DNA of 64,000 nucleotides from JAVVHE01 sp038238915 (GCA_038238915.1 JBBSFH010000007.1:71882-135881), one strand, 5' to 3'; positions 7,556 to 17,428 are shown, counted from the first letter of the stretch. Program-made: numbers and translations. The notes: generated by a model not told the origin, from the sequence alone.

Positions 7556-9340
7556 TCACCGCGTCGCCACCGCCAACCCATCACCACGCACATCGCCCGC
7601 CCCGCGCCAGCCGCCGCGCGTGCGCACCACCGCGTTCGTCTTCCCCGGGAGATCGGCGGCGACCGTCTGGTGGCCCATTGCTGCCAAACCGGGGGCGAGC
7701 GCTTCCAGCCGCGAACCGCGCTCGTAGGCGAGGCGCGCGCCGTTGGCGTAGAGCACAGGTTCGGCAATCGCATCCTCGATCGGCAGCCCCCAGTCGATTA
7801 GCGCGATTACCGTCTTGGCCACCTGCGCGATGATCGTCGCGCCCCCGGCTGCTCCCACGGCCGCGTACAGACTGCCATCGGGTGCATAGATCAGCGTGGG
7901 GGCCATCGAACTGCGCGGGCGCTTGCCGGGTTCGAGGCGATTGGGCGCGGGCGCTCCGGCGCGAACGGGCTGGAAATCGAAATCGGTCAGCTCGTTGTTG
8001 AGGAAGAAACCGCCCGTGACCTGGCCCGAGCCGAAGATCGATTCGATCGTGGTCGTATAGCTCACCACATTGCCCGCCGCATCCGCGACTGCGATGTCGC
8101 TCGTGCCTGCGACTTCGTTGTCCGAAGCTGCGGGGGGCCGGGGTGCGCCGGGTGGCGTGCCTGCGGGCACGATCGGCATCGCGCGGTCCGCATCGATCAG
8201 TGCCGAGCGTGCGGCGATATACACAGGATCGATCAACCCGTCGGTGGGCACCGCGGTGAAGCCCGGATCGGCGAGCCACGCCTCGCGATCGGCGTAGGCG
8301 AGCCGTTCGCTTTCGGCGAGCAGATGCCACGCGACCACACTGCCGCGACCCAGTCGCTTCAGATCGAAGCGTTCGAGCTGGCCCAGGATCTGGATCAGCG
8401 CGACGCCGCCCGACGACGGCGGACCGATACCGCACACGCGGTAGCCGCGATACTGCCCGCAGATGGGCGTGCGCTCGACTACGCGGTAGGCAGCAAGATC
8501 GGCGGGCGTAAATGGCACCGCGCCACGCGGCGCGTTGCTGACCGCGCGCGCGATCCCCTCGGCGATTGCCCCATGGTAGAATGCGTCCGGCCCGCCCGCC
8601 GCAATCTGCGCGAGCGTGGCGGCGAGCGCGGGATTGCGGACGCGTGCGCCCACCGGGAGCGGCGCGCCGTCCGGGCCGAGGAACAGTCGCGCGTTGGACG
8701 ATGCGGCGACGATCTCGCGGCCATAGACGAGGATGGCGTGGAGGCGCGGGGTTACGAGGAAACCCTCGCGCGCGAGCCGGATCGCTGGCTGGAACAGCGC
8801 CGCCCAGGGTAATTTGCCAAAGCGCGCGTGCGCGGCGGCGATCAGCGCGACGGTGCCGGGCACGCCCACCGATCGTCCCCCCAAATGTGCTTCGCCAAAA
8901 TCCATCGGCTTGCCGTCGGGACGCAAGAAGCGGTCGGCGCGCGCGGCGGCGGGTCCGCTCTCGCGCCCATCGAGCGTGACGATACGACCGGTCTTCGCAT
9001 CGTGGATGACGAAGAAGCCCCCTCCCCCCAGCCCGCTCGATTGCGGCTCCACCACGGTCAGCGCGATCGCAATTGCACCCGCTGCATCGGCTGCGGTGCC
9101 GCCCATGCGGAGCATCTCCGCCCCGGCGGCGGCCGCACGCGGATCGGCCGCGCTGGCGACGGCGGTGCCGACCGCGACCGTGCTTGCGGGCGCGCGGCGG
9201 GCAACGGACGCGAGCGCGGAGCGCGGATCGGGAGCCACGCTGCCATCGCGTGCCACCGCCGGGCGTGCGGGGGTTGCGGTCTGCGCGGACGCGGCGAAGG
9301 GGAACGCGAACGTGAACGCGATCAGGGCGGAGCGGAGCAT
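7556..9340 (-). CDS. ggt: gamma-glutamyltransferase
   Basis: Periplasmic Ntn-hydrolase that cleaves gamma-glutamyl bonds of glutathione and relatives. It has a signal peptide ending ASAQ, a large subunit, and the self-cleavage site before the nucleophile at Thr413 (VAGTSDIAV). In E. coli this motif is TTHYSV; here the His is Asp, but the Thr and the downstream SYTTTIES..FGSG are kept. The substrate-binding GGGGFF and APTLIYAPDG segments are also visible. At 594 residues it is normal length. Lies 39 bases after pyrD, probably in one transcript. Confidence 0.92.
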   Translation of the reverse strand: MLRSALIAFTFAFPFAASAQTATPARPAVARDGSVAPDPRSALASVARRAPASTVAVGTAVASAADPRAAAAGAEMLRMGGTAADAAGAIAIALTVVEPQSSGLGGGGFFVIHDAKTGRIVTLDGRESGPAAARADRFLRPDGKPMDFGEAHLGGRSVGVPGTVALIAAAHARFGKLPWAALFQPAIRLAREGFLVTPRLHAILVYGREIVAASSNARLFLGPDGAPLPVGARVRNPALAATLAQIAAGGPDAFYHGAIAEGIARAVSNAPRGAVPFTPADLAAYRVVERTPICGQYRGYRVCGIGPPSSGGVALIQILGQLERFDLKRLGRGSVVAWHLLAESERLAYADREAWLADPGFTAVPTDGLIDPVYIAARSALIDADRAMPIVPAGTPPGAPRPPAASDNEVAGTSDIAVADAAGNVVSYTTTIESIFGSGQVTGGFFLNNELTDFDFQPVRAGAPAPNRLEPGKRPRSSMAPTLIYAPDGSLYAAVGAAGGATIIAQVAKTVIALIDWGLPIEDAIAEPVLYANGARLAYERGSRLEALAPGLAAMGHQTVAADLPGKTNAVVRTRGGWRGAGDVRGDGLAVATR

Positions 9341-9379
9341 GGGGGCGTTAGGCGGGGGCGCGACGCCGAGGTCAAGCGC

Positions 9380-10450
9380 CTACCCCGCGTTTGTCTCCGA
9401 CGCACGGGCGTGGGCGTCCACACCCACCGCGTCCGCAACACTGGCGAACCCGTCCCGCTCCAGCAGTGCAGCCAGGTCGCGTTTGATGCGCGTCACGAGG
9501 CCCGGCCCGCCATAGACCAGTCCGGTGTAGAGCTGCACCGCGTCTGCTCCGGCGCGCAGTTTGGCGTAGGCGGCCGCGCCGCTATCGATCCCGCCGACGC
9601 CGATCAGCGCGATGCGCCCGAGCGTGATGCGCCGCAGCCGGGCGAGCACCTGGGTGGAGCGCGCGAACAGCGGCGCACCCGACAGGCCGCCCATCTCGGC
9701 GGCGTGAGGTGAACGCAACGTCTGCGGCCGCGCGATCGTGGTGTTGGTGGCGATCAGCCCGTCCACCCCGCGCGCGAGTGCGAGTTCGGCAATCGCATCG
9801 ATCTCGGCATCTTCCAGATCGGGTGCGATCTTGACGAAGATCGGCGGCATCGCAGCCGGTCTCGCGGCGCGGGCGCGATCGATCAGCGGACCGAGCGTAT
9901 CGACCGTCTGCAACGCACGAAGCCCCGGCGTGTTGGGCGAACTGATGTTGATCGTCAGGTAGTCGGCAACATCCGCCATCGCCGACACGCCCGTTACGTA
10001 ATCCGCCGTACGATCCGCCGCATCCTTGTTCGCGCCGATGTTTACGCCGACGATCCCCGCTCCGCGCGCCGCCAGCCGCGCGTGCGCCGCGATTTGGCCT
10101 CCGTTGTTGAAGCCAAGCCGATTGATGACCGCGCGGTCCCCGACCAGCCGCGCCACGCGCGGGCGCGGGTTGCCTGGCTGGGCGAGCGGGGTGAGCGTTC
10201 CGACCTCGACGAAGCCGAACCCCATGCGCAGCAGAACACCAGACGCGCGCGCATCCTTGTCGAAACCCGCCGCGAGGCCGATCGGATTGGGTAGCGCAAG
10301 CCCTGCCAGCCGTGTGGCAAGGATCGGCGGATCGAGCGGCGCGACGGGCCCCAGACCGGCTTCGAGCGCGGCGATCGTGAGCGAATGCGCGCGTTCGGCG
10401 TCGAGCAGAAACATCAGTCGCCGTACGACGGGCCATGCGTCGAGGCTCAA
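9380..10450 (-). CDS. pyrD: dihydroorotate dehydrogenase (quinone), class 2
   Basis: Fourth step of pyrimidine synthesis: membrane-associated FMN enzyme oxidising dihydroorotate with ubiquinone. FMN and substrate motifs seen are GLAAGFDKDA, FGFVEVGTLTP, INRLGFNN, LTINISSPNTPGLR (with the class 2 catalytic Ser), IATNTTI and LIGVGGI. The start is a TTG (10448-10450) overlapping the upstream stop as TTGA; the residues after it (MSLDAWPVVRRLMFLLDAERAH) match the membrane-binding helix of class 2 enzymes, so the downstream ATG at 10414 would truncate it. Confidence 0.93.
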   Translation of the reverse strand: MSLDAWPVVRRLMFLLDAERAHSLTIAALEAGLGPVAPLDPPILATRLAGLALPNPIGLAAGFDKDARASGVLLRMGFGFVEVGTLTPLAQPGNPRPRVARLVGDRAVINRLGFNNGGQIAAHARLAARGAGIVGVNIGANKDAADRTADYVTGVSAMADVADYLTINISSPNTPGLRALQTVDTLGPLIDRARAARPAAMPPIFVKIAPDLEDAEIDAIAELALARGVDGLIATNTTIARPQTLRSPHAAEMGGLSGAPLFARSTQVLARLRRITLGRIALIGVGGIDSGAAAYAKLRAGADAVQLYTGLVYGGPGLVTRIKRDLAALLERDGFASVADAVGVDAHARASETNAG

Positions 10451-12192
10451 TCGTTCACCAATCGGCCGCCCAGGCGTTCAGCCAGATATTCGAGCGAGGC
10501 AATCCGGCGGTAGAGGCCCGCGTCTCCCATTACGCGGTCCATGACGAAGAAGCGCGCCATTGCCGGGAAATGGAGATCGATCACCCTGCCGAGGAAAGCG
10601 GGGCTGATCAGCCCGCCATGCTCGTCCTCCACCGATCCCAGCCAGCGGCGCACGCCGTAACTCCGCTGGCGCACCCATGGCGGACGGATCACGGTCTGCC
10701 ACTCTTCGCGCGCGTGTGCACGGCCGGGCGGTCCGGTGAAATCATGGCCATAGGCGGACATGTGCCGCGCTAGCGCCGGATCGATGTGGTTGAGCAGCAT
10801 CGCCTCGAACCGACCCGCGCGCTTGAGCGCCATCGGGATGCGCAGCGCATCCTCGACCATCGGCCAATGGAGGAAGGGCATCAGATACCCGCCATGCCGC
10901 CCGACAAGGCTCACCTCGCGCCCGAAAAAGGCACGGCACCGCTCGCGCGGGTAAAGCTGTTCCACTTCGGTGCGCGTCAGCCGATCACTGGCGGCGTGGC
11001 CGAGCGCGCGCGCCAGCTTGGATTCGATCGCGCCCACAAACGCGCGCGCATCGAAGCGCGCAGTGGTATCGGCGCGCACGTACCGCGCAAAGAAGGCGAG
11101 CGCGACATCGCGTGCGTGCAGCGAACGATCGGGCAGGTAGAAGAAGTTGCGGAAGACTTCCCCACAACCGCCCGATACCGCGAGCTGGCCATCCATGTTG
11201 CGCGCGTGGCGCGCGTGCGCGTTGCCGCCATTATCGAACAGGCCGCCATCGGTGACCAACGCGTCGGTCTCGTTGAAATTCTGCTCGACAATCGCTGGAA
11301 ACTGATCGGGCGTAATCGCCGCGAACGCGGGCTTGTTGAAGACTTCGACTTCGAAGCCCTCCGCCTTCCCTACCGCGACTGCGATCCGCGCATCGTCATC
11401 CTCGGGCCCGCCATAGACATAAACGTGCGGCCGCACGCCTCGCGCGCGCAACAGCGCCAGCGCCAGACGCGAATCGAGCCCGCCTGAAAGCGGGCATTGC
11501 ATCCGGTTGCCATAGGCACGAACGAATGGCTCGACCACGCGATCGAGTGCGGCTGCGGTCCGCTGCAACCGCTCCGCATCGGGCACCGCGTCGGGTTCCC
11601 GTGGCAGGGGCTTGGCGACGGCGTGGTGCCGCACGGTCTCCCCCAGCTCGAGCTGCACGAGTGGCCCGAGGCGGTGGACCCCGGCGATGACCGTATCGTT
11701 GCCGATGGGAAAGACGTTAAACGCGAACTCGTATACGCCCTGCACGTCCCAGTGGACGCGCGGCTGCGCCTCGATCGTCGCGAGGAACGAGGTGGAGAGC
11801 GTCTCGAACGCGTCGTCGTGGAAAAGCTGGAAGGCGCCGAAGTAGTCGGTAAGCGCATAGGTCCGCCCCGCCTTGTGCACCACGAGCGCAAACTGGCCCG
11901 AGAGCTTGCTCCAGTCGAATGCGGGGAAGCGGAAATCGCCGAGCAGCGCCGCGAGGCCAAGCTCGCCAACCTCCCCGTCATAGACCAGCGTCCCGGCGGC
12001 GGCGGCGAAATCCTCGCCCACGCGCGCGATCATCGATGGGCCGCCGTGGATATATTCGACGTGAAAGCCGCGATACCTCAGAGTTTCGATGTCCGAAAAG
12101 CGGGTAAAGCCGTGCGAGACGAAGCGTACCCGCGCCGCCGCAAGCCGCTCGTCGCAACCCCTGCCCGCGCGTGTAAGGTGGAAGCCAGCCAT
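10447..12192 (-). CDS. asparagine-synthetase-like protein lacking the N-terminal Cys
   Basis: A 581-residue relative of AsnB. The C-terminal half has the ATP-pyrophosphatase PP-loop CPLSGGLDSRLALALL and downstream synthetase helices. The N-terminal half keeps the fold of the glutaminase domain (LSGQFALVV, YALTDYFGAFQLFH), but the mature N terminus is Ala-Gly, not the catalytic Cys2 of class II amidotransferases. It therefore cannot use glutamine by the standard route and may transfer ammonia or another amine. ATG 12192 is chosen because GGGGAGA precedes it; a TTG six codons upstream is unlikely. Coupled to pyrD by a 4-base overlap and divergent from a glycosyltransferase, so a role in surface-polymer modification is possible but unproven. 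Confidence 0.8.
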   Translation of the reverse strand: MAGFHLTRAGRGCDERLAAARVRFVSHGFTRFSDIETLRYRGFHVEYIHGGPSMIARVGEDFAAAAGTLVYDGEVGELGLAALLGDFRFPAFDWSKLSGQFALVVHKAGRTYALTDYFGAFQLFHDDAFETLSTSFLATIEAQPRVHWDVQGVYEFAFNVFPIGNDTVIAGVHRLGPLVQLELGETVRHHAVAKPLPREPDAVPDAERLQRTAAALDRVVEPFVRAYGNRMQCPLSGGLDSRLALALLRARGVRPHVYVYGGPEDDDARIAVAVGKAEGFEVEVFNKPAFAAITPDQFPAIVEQNFNETDALVTDGGLFDNGGNAHARHARNMDGQLAVSGGCGEVFRNFFYLPDRSLHARDVALAFFARYVRADTTARFDARAFVGAIESKLARALGHAASDRLTRTEVEQLYPRERCRAFFGREVSLVGRHGGYLMPFLHWPMVEDALRIPMALKRAGRFEAMLLNHIDPALARHMSAYGHDFTGPPGRAHAREEWQTVIRPPWVRQRSYGVRRWLGSVEDEHGGLISPAFLGRVIDLHFPAMARFFVMDRVMGDAGLYRRIASLEYLAERLGGRLVND

Positions 12193-12346
12193 CAGCGTCT
12201 CCCCCCGCAACGCGCAGAATGATCGAAGAAAATTTGCATCCTGCTGCCCCGCTTGCCCCGGAACCGCCCCTTAAGCCAAGCTCCCCGGACACCAAATCCC
12301 TTACGCGCCTTGTTCGCGCCATCCCCCACATGCGAGGGGCCCCACG

Positions 12347-13480
12347 ATGCGTCCCCGGATCCTCCATCTGCATTCCACTTTCAACCTTGGTGGAAAGGAG
12401 GCGCGCGACGTCGATCTGATGAACGCTTGGGGCGACACACTAGAACACACGATCGTTTCTTCGGTTCCGGGTGCGATTGCGGCGTGCGATCTGATCGGCG
12501 CAAACGTGCCCGTGATGGTCGCCGAAGATCCGCCGCCGCTCGCGGGCGCACCCTCGACCTCGCGCCTGCGTTCTGTCGCTCGCTGGGTGCTGGAGGGCAA
12601 TTTCGATCTGGTGCTGAGCTTCAACTTTGGCGCGATGGATGCGGTGCTTGCTCGCCGTGTGTTCGGTGGTCCACCGCTGGTCCACCACGAGGACGGGTTC
12701 AACGAAGACGAACTCGTCCGCCAGAAGCCCGCGCGCCGATGGCTGCGCCGCCTCGCGCTCCCTGCCGTGCACTCGCTCGTTGTGCCCAGCCGCAATCTGG
12801 AGCGGATCGCCGCCGAAACCTGGAACCGGGCTGCGATTTATATCCCAAACGGCATCGAGATGGCGCGGTTCGAAACGGCGCCCGCTCCCGATGCGATTCC
12901 GGGGCTGGTGCGGCGCGAAGGCGAAGTGATCGTGGGTACGCTCGCGGGGCTGCGTCCGGTCAAGAACCTGACCCGGCTGGTGCGCGCCTTCGCCGATGCG
13001 ACCGCGCGCGTGCCGGACGTGCCCGCGCGCCTCGTGATCGTAGGTCGTGGACCTGACGAAGAGCGCATCCGGGCAGACGCCGGGCGCCTCGGGCTTGGCG
13101 ATCGCCTGATCATGCCGGGCTTCCTTCCCCATCCGCACCGCTATGTGGGCCTGTTCGACGTGTTCGCGCTCTCGTCTGATAGCGAGCAGTTTCCGATCAG
13201 TCTGGTCGAGGCGATGGCGGCGGGGTTGCCTGCGGTTTCGACGCGCGTGGGCGATGTGGCCGAGATCGTGGCGGCGGCCAACGCGCCCTTCCTAGCCGAA
13301 GCTGCGGACGAGCCTGCGCTCGGCTCGGCGCTGGCCGTGCTGATCGCGGACGCGGGGCTGCGCGCGTGCGTGGGCGCGGAGAACCGGGCGAAGGTTGCGG
13401 CCCAATACACGCGCGCGGCGATGGTGGCGCGCTATGCGCAGGTGTATGGCGCTGCGATGGGACGGCCGTTGATCGGCTAA
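12347..13480 (+). CDS. GT4-family glycosyltransferase
   Basis: A 377-residue GT-B glycosyltransferase that probably moves a sugar from a nucleotide donor onto a lipid or polysaccharide acceptor on the cytoplasmic side. The N-terminal lobe contains LHLHSTFNLGGKEAR. The C-terminal donor-binding lobe has VGTLAGLRPVKN, the EX7E-type region SEQFPISLVEAMAAGLP, and VSTRVGDVAEIV. No membrane segments. GAGGGG precedes the start. Its stop overlaps the Uma2-type gene's stop by four bases (13477-13480). Confidence 0.88.
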   Translation: MRPRILHLHSTFNLGGKEARDVDLMNAWGDTLEHTIVSSVPGAIAACDLIGANVPVMVAEDPPPLAGAPSTSRLRSVARWVLEGNFDLVLSFNFGAMDAVLARRVFGGPPLVHHEDGFNEDELVRQKPARRWLRRLALPAVHSLVVPSRNLERIAAETWNRAAIYIPNGIEMARFETAPAPDAIPGLVRREGEVIVGTLAGLRPVKNLTRLVRAFADATARVPDVPARLVIVGRGPDEERIRADAGRLGLGDRLIMPGFLPHPHRYVGLFDVFALSSDSEQFPISLVEAMAAGLPAVSTRVGDVAEIVAAANAPFLAEAADEPALGSALAVLIADAGLRACVGAENRAKVAAQYTRAAMVARYAQVYGAAMGRPLIG

Positions 13481-14082
13481 TCGCGGGCGAAAATCTCTTG
13501 CGACGATATTTCGAGCGGCGGACCGGTGAGCCTGAGCGTTGCGCCGGGAAGAAAGCTCTCGTTGTGCCACTCACGCTCGCCCAGGCGCTCCCACGTCTCG
13601 AACGTGCGTGGTACCGGATCGACATAAACGATCGATCGGACGGACACAATTTCCTTATACTCGGCGAGCTTGCGAGACAGATCGGACGCACGGGTCGATG
13701 GCGAAAGCACCTCGAACACGGCAAGAGGAAAGCGAAGCGCACGATATTCGTCATCCCTGAAGTCGAGATCGCGCGGGTCGCAGTAAACGCCGATGTCAGG
13801 AAGCCGCGCCGTGTCTTCGCGGGTCTGCAAAACGGCATCGCTTCCGATAGTGATGCAGCCGCGCCCACGAAGGCGCGTCGTAAGCGCGACGAGGAGATTA
13901 CCCGAAACCTTGGCGTGCCACGTCGTCCCCCCCGCCATCGCAACCGTTCGGCCGTCGCGAACGAGTGGCTCGCCGGCGAGCTTCGGCACGCCGCTTTCAA
14001 GCTCGTAGCGCAGTCCGTCCTCCGGCTCCCACCGCAAGAACTCTTCAACGCTCATCGGCAGGGGCTGCGCGAGGCTTGCCAT
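13477..14082 (-). CDS. Uma2 family (DUF820) putative endonuclease
   Basis: 201-residue Uma2-type protein with a PD-(D/E)XK-like core: LPDIGVYC supplies the acidic residue and VFEVLSPSTRASDLSRKL the Glu and Lys region. Such proteins are widespread in cyanobacteria and some proteobacteria; activity is mostly predicted. The start at 14082 (MASLAQPLPMSVEEFLRW) matches the typical MSxEEFL N terminus. No partner toxin, antitoxin or transposase gene is adjacent. Confidence 0.8.
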   Translation of the reverse strand: MASLAQPLPMSVEEFLRWEPEDGLRYELESGVPKLAGEPLVRDGRTVAMAGGTTWHAKVSGNLLVALTTRLRGRGCITIGSDAVLQTREDTARLPDIGVYCDPRDLDFRDDEYRALRFPLAVFEVLSPSTRASDLSRKLAEYKEIVSVRSIVYVDPVPRTFETWERLGEREWHNESFLPGATLRLTGPPLEISSQEIFARD

Positions 14083-14138
14083 GCCGCACCACATAGCGCA
14101 CCCGCGCCGCCGACCCAACCGCGCCGGAGCCGCCCACG

Positions 14139-15122
14139 ATGAGCCAAGTCCTCGACCGCGTCCTCGTGCTCGAAATGGTGCGCGTCACCGAATATGCCGC
14201 GATCGCGGCCTCCCGCCTGATCGGGCGCGGCGACGAGAAGGCGGCGGATGCGGCGGCGGTCGAAGCGATGCGCGACGCGCTGAACGCGCTCGATTTCGAT
14301 GGCACGGTGGTGATCGGCGAAGGCGAGCGCGACGAGGCACCGATGCTGTACATCGGCGAGCGGGTGGGCAAGCGCTCGCCCGGCGCGCCCAAGATCGATA
14401 TCGCGCTTGATCCGCTGGAGGGCACAACGCTCACCGCCAAGGCGCTGCCCAATGCGCTGGCGGTGCTGGCGATCGCCGAGGAGGGCGGGCTGCTGAACGC
14501 GCCCGATACGTATATGGATAAGATCGCAGTCGGCCCCGGCCTGCCCGACGGCGTCGTCGACTTGCGCCGCAGTGTGAGCGAGAACGTGCGCGCGCTGGCG
14601 TTTGCCAAGCAGGTCCGCCCCGATCAGATCACTTCGCTGGTGCTCGATCGCCCGCGCCATGCGGACTTGATCGCGGAACTTCGCGCGCTGGGTTGCAGCG
14701 TCCATTTGATCCCCGATGGCGACGTGGCGGGCGCGATCGCCACCACCAACCCCGATAGCGGAATCGATCTCTACATCGGCCAGGGCGGCGCGCCCGAAGG
14801 TGTGCTCGCCGCTGCCGCGCTGCGCTGCACGGGGGGCCAGTTCCAGGGGCGGCTGGTGTTCAGGAACGACGACGAGCGCGCACGCGCCCACAAGGTTGGC
14901 ATCACCGATCTCGACCGCGTGTACGGGCTGACCGATCTGGCGCGTGGCGACGTGATCTTCGCCGCCACCGGCGTCACCGATGGCGCGGTGCTCGGCGGAG
15001 TGAAGCGCAAGCCCAACGGGCGCATCCTGACCGAATCGGTGGTGATGCGCTCGTCCACCGGAACCGTGCGCTGGGTGCGCGGCGATCGGCAGGGCGAACC
15101 GCTCGCCGCACGGCAGGGGTGA
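14139..15122 (+). CDS. glpX: fructose-1,6-bisphosphatase class II
   Basis: Gluconeogenic removal of the 1-phosphate from fructose-1,6-bisphosphate. Motifs of the GlpX group include the metal site VVIGEGERDEAPML and IDIALDPLEGTTLTA, plus the substrate segment GQGGAPEGVLAAAALRC. At 327 residues it is the usual length. Its stop overlaps the next gene's GTG start as GTGA, so the two are coupled. Ribulose-phosphate epimerase lies 3 kb downstream on the same strand. Confidence 0.95.
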   Translation: MSQVLDRVLVLEMVRVTEYAAIAASRLIGRGDEKAADAAAVEAMRDALNALDFDGTVVIGEGERDEAPMLYIGERVGKRSPGAPKIDIALDPLEGTTLTAKALPNALAVLAIAEEGGLLNAPDTYMDKIAVGPGLPDGVVDLRRSVSENVRALAFAKQVRPDQITSLVLDRPRHADLIAELRALGCSVHLIPDGDVAGAIATTNPDSGIDLYIGQGGAPEGVLAAAALRCTGGQFQGRLVFRNDDERARAHKVGITDLDRVYGLTDLARGDVIFAATGVTDGAVLGGVKRKPNGRILTESVVMRSSTGTVRWVRGDRQGEPLAARQG

Positions 15123-16615
15123 TTGCGCGCGCACTCCGCCGTGCCGCGCTTGCGCTAGGTTCGTTGGGGGTGCTTGGCGCTGGCGTCGCGCCGACGCCCG
15201 CGCCGTGGGAAGCGCTGGCGATCGCGGACGTCGATGCCATTCATCAAAGCGTGCTCGGCTTGCATCCCGCGATGCGCGATGCCGCCAACCCGGGCTTTCC
15301 CGCAGAGCTAGAACGCGTCTATGCGGCGGCAACCGCGCGTGCCCGCGCCGCACGCTCCTACGCCGATTGGCGCGCCGCCACGCAGGGCTTTATGCTCGCC
15401 TTCCGCGATGGGCATAGTTTTTACCGCCCGCTGCTCGAACCCGCGCGCGTGCGCTGGCCCGGCTGGTCGATCGATTACCGTGCGGGCCGGTGGGTGGTGC
15501 GTCGCCCGGCAGGCGTGTCCAGCCACGCGCCCGCCAGCCCGCCCGAAGGTGCAATCGTGATCGGGTGCGACGGCGTGCCCATCGAAACGCTTCTCCGCCA
15601 GCGGCTCGATCTCGTCGAGGCGGACTGGTCAAAGCTCCCCGAACGGATCCGCTATTCGCACCGGCTGCTGATCGATCCGGCACTCGCTGGGCCGCCGCCG
15701 CTCGCGCATTGTACCTTCGGCGGTGCGACGGGACCGTATGAGGTCAAGCTCGATTGGCAGATCGAACTCTGGCCGACGCTTGTTGCGGGTCTTGCGCCGA
15801 TCCGCCGCTACGCGGCTGACGATGGGATCGCCGCGCGCTGGCTACCCGGCGGCGCGTTGTGGCTGCGCCTGTCCACCTTCGGCGACGAGGATCGGCTGGC
15901 GAAGTTCGCCGCCGATCTCGCCGCGCAGCAGCCGCGCGTTACCGCCGCGCGCTATGTGGTGTTCGATGTTCGCGGCAATCGCGGCGGAAGCTCGAACTGG
16001 GGTTCTACCTTGGGCGAGATCGTGTGGAGCAAGGCGGCCACCGACGCGCTCGGCGAACCGTCGCTCGGCAAATTCTGGCGCGCCTCGCCCGCCGCCGCGG
16101 CCGAGGTCCGCGCGACCGCTACAGGCTTCCGCGCGAGGGGGCCCGCCTTCAAGGATGTTGCGGACTATTGGGACAGCATCGCGCAACTGATCGAGCACGC
16201 GCCCGATGGAGACCGCGCGCTGGTCTCCGATCCCTGCTGCACTCCGGCGCCCGCTCCCGCCGCCAAACCCTCGCCGCCCGCCAAAGCGCGCCCGGTGTTC
16301 GTGCTGACGGACGCAGGCTGCTTCAGCAGCTGCGTGCTCGTGGTCAACCAACTGCGTCGCCTGGGCGCGGTGCAGATCGGCGAACCCACCGGCCGCAACG
16401 CCGAATATGGCGAGGACGCGGGGCCGTTGACGCTCCCATCGGGCCTCGCGCGCTATTACGTGCCGCTCTCGATCATCCGGCAGCGCGACGCGGACCTTGG
16501 CGCGGGGCCGCCCGACCGCGTCTGGCAAGGCGCGATCGACGATACGGCGGCAATCGAGGCGTGGGTTGCCGGGATGGTGCCACCCGCCTTGGACGCAGCC
16601 GCCGCCGCGCGCTAA
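15119..16615 (+). CDS. exported S41-like peptidase
   Basis: 498-residue protein with an N-terminal hydrophobic signal (LALGSLGVLGAGVAPTPA) and a C-terminal S41/tail-specific protease fold: ARYVVFDVRGNRGGSS and VFVLTDAGCFSSC, where the latter should hold the nucleophile Ser, followed by the GEPTGRNAEYGE region. A conventional PDZ domain is not obvious; a short SPPEGAIVIGCDGVPI stretch may be a remnant. The GTG start overlaps the glpX stop. The substrate is unknown. It is distinct from the CtpA at the right end of the window. Confidence 0.78.
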   Translation: MIARALRRAALALGSLGVLGAGVAPTPAPWEALAIADVDAIHQSVLGLHPAMRDAANPGFPAELERVYAAATARARAARSYADWRAATQGFMLAFRDGHSFYRPLLEPARVRWPGWSIDYRAGRWVVRRPAGVSSHAPASPPEGAIVIGCDGVPIETLLRQRLDLVEADWSKLPERIRYSHRLLIDPALAGPPPLAHCTFGGATGPYEVKLDWQIELWPTLVAGLAPIRRYAADDGIAARWLPGGALWLRLSTFGDEDRLAKFAADLAAQQPRVTAARYVVFDVRGNRGGSSNWGSTLGEIVWSKAATDALGEPSLGKFWRASPAAAAEVRATATGFRARGPAFKDVADYWDSIAQLIEHAPDGDRALVSDPCCTPAPAPAAKPSPPAKARPVFVLTDAGCFSSCVLVVNQLRRLGAVQIGEPTGRNAEYGEDAGPLTLPSGLARYYVPLSIIRQRDADLGAGPPDRVWQGAIDDTAAIEAWVAGMVPPALDAAAAAR

Positions 16616-16648
16616 GCCCGGTACCTCGGAGCCCGCGAAGGAGCGCCA

Positions 16649-17428
16649 ATGCCCCCCTACCAGAATGTCCTCCTCGAGCAGCGCGGTCGCGTATGCGTGA
16701 TCACGATGAACCGGCCCGACGCGCTGAACGCGTATAACCGCGCCTATTCGGCCGAACTGCAACACGCGATTCGCGCGGCGGACGACGATGCCGCGACGGG
16801 GGCGATTGTCTTCACCGGCGCGGGCAAGGCGTTCGCGGCGGGGGCGGACATCAAGGAGATGGCCGATCTCGATTTCGCGCAGGCCTACCGGACCGAGTTC
16901 ATCACCGCGACCTGGGAGGAACTGACGCGCACGCGCAAGCCCGTGATCGCGGCGGTGAACGGCTTCGCGCTGGGCGGCGGCTGCGAATGGGCGATGATGT
17001 GCGACATGATCTTCGCCGCCGATACCGCGAAGTTTGGCCAGCCCGAAATCAAATTGGGCGTCATCCCCGGCAGCGGCGGCACGCAGCGGCTGACGCGCCT
17101 GGTGGGGCGCACGGTGGCGATGGACCTGATCCTGACCGGGCGGATGATCGATGCGGCGGAGGCACTGCGGATCGGCCTGGTGAGCCGGGTCTATCCGGCG
17201 GCCGAACTGATGTCCGAAACGCTGAACGTGGCCGAGCAGATCGCCAACATGGGCCTGCTGGCGACGATGGCCGCCAAGGAAGCGATCAACCGCGCCGAAG
17301 AGATCGGGCTGGCAGAAGGCGTGCGCTTCGAGCGGCGGCTGTTCCACGCGCTGTACGGAACGTCGGACCAGCGCGAGGGGATGGCGGCGTTTGTGGAGAA
17401 GCGCGAGGCGCGGTTCAACGTTGGGTGA
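16649..17428 (+). CDS. enoyl-CoA hydratase
   Basis: Crotonase-fold enzyme hydrating trans-2-enoyl-CoA in fatty-acid beta-oxidation. The 259-residue protein has the oxyanion-hole segments FAAGADIKEM and ALGGGCEWAMMCD, and both catalytic glutamates in GGCEWA and FGQPEIKLGVIPGSGGTQRL. AAGGAG precedes the ATG. It is full length and cytoplasmic. It stands on the same strand as glpX but is separated from the S41-like gene by 33 bases, so co-transcription is plausible. Confidence 0.93.
   Translation: MPPYQNVLLEQRGRVCVITMNRPDALNAYNRAYSAELQHAIRAADDDAATGAIVFTGAGKAFAAGADIKEMADLDFAQAYRTEFITATWEELTRTRKPVIAAVNGFALGGGCEWAMMCDMIFAADTAKFGQPEIKLGVIPGSGGTQRLTRLVGRTVAMDLILTGRMIDAAEALRIGLVSRVYPAAELMSETLNVAEQIANMGLLATMAAKEAINRAEEIGLAEGVRFERRLFHALYGTSDQREGMAAFVEKREARFNVG

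Noticed and set aside
10447..12346. Possible lasso-peptide cluster (asparagine-synthetase homolog as cyclase)
   Set aside because: No precursor peptide in the upstream gap, no B protein or transporter; neighbours are pyrD and a glycosyltransferase.
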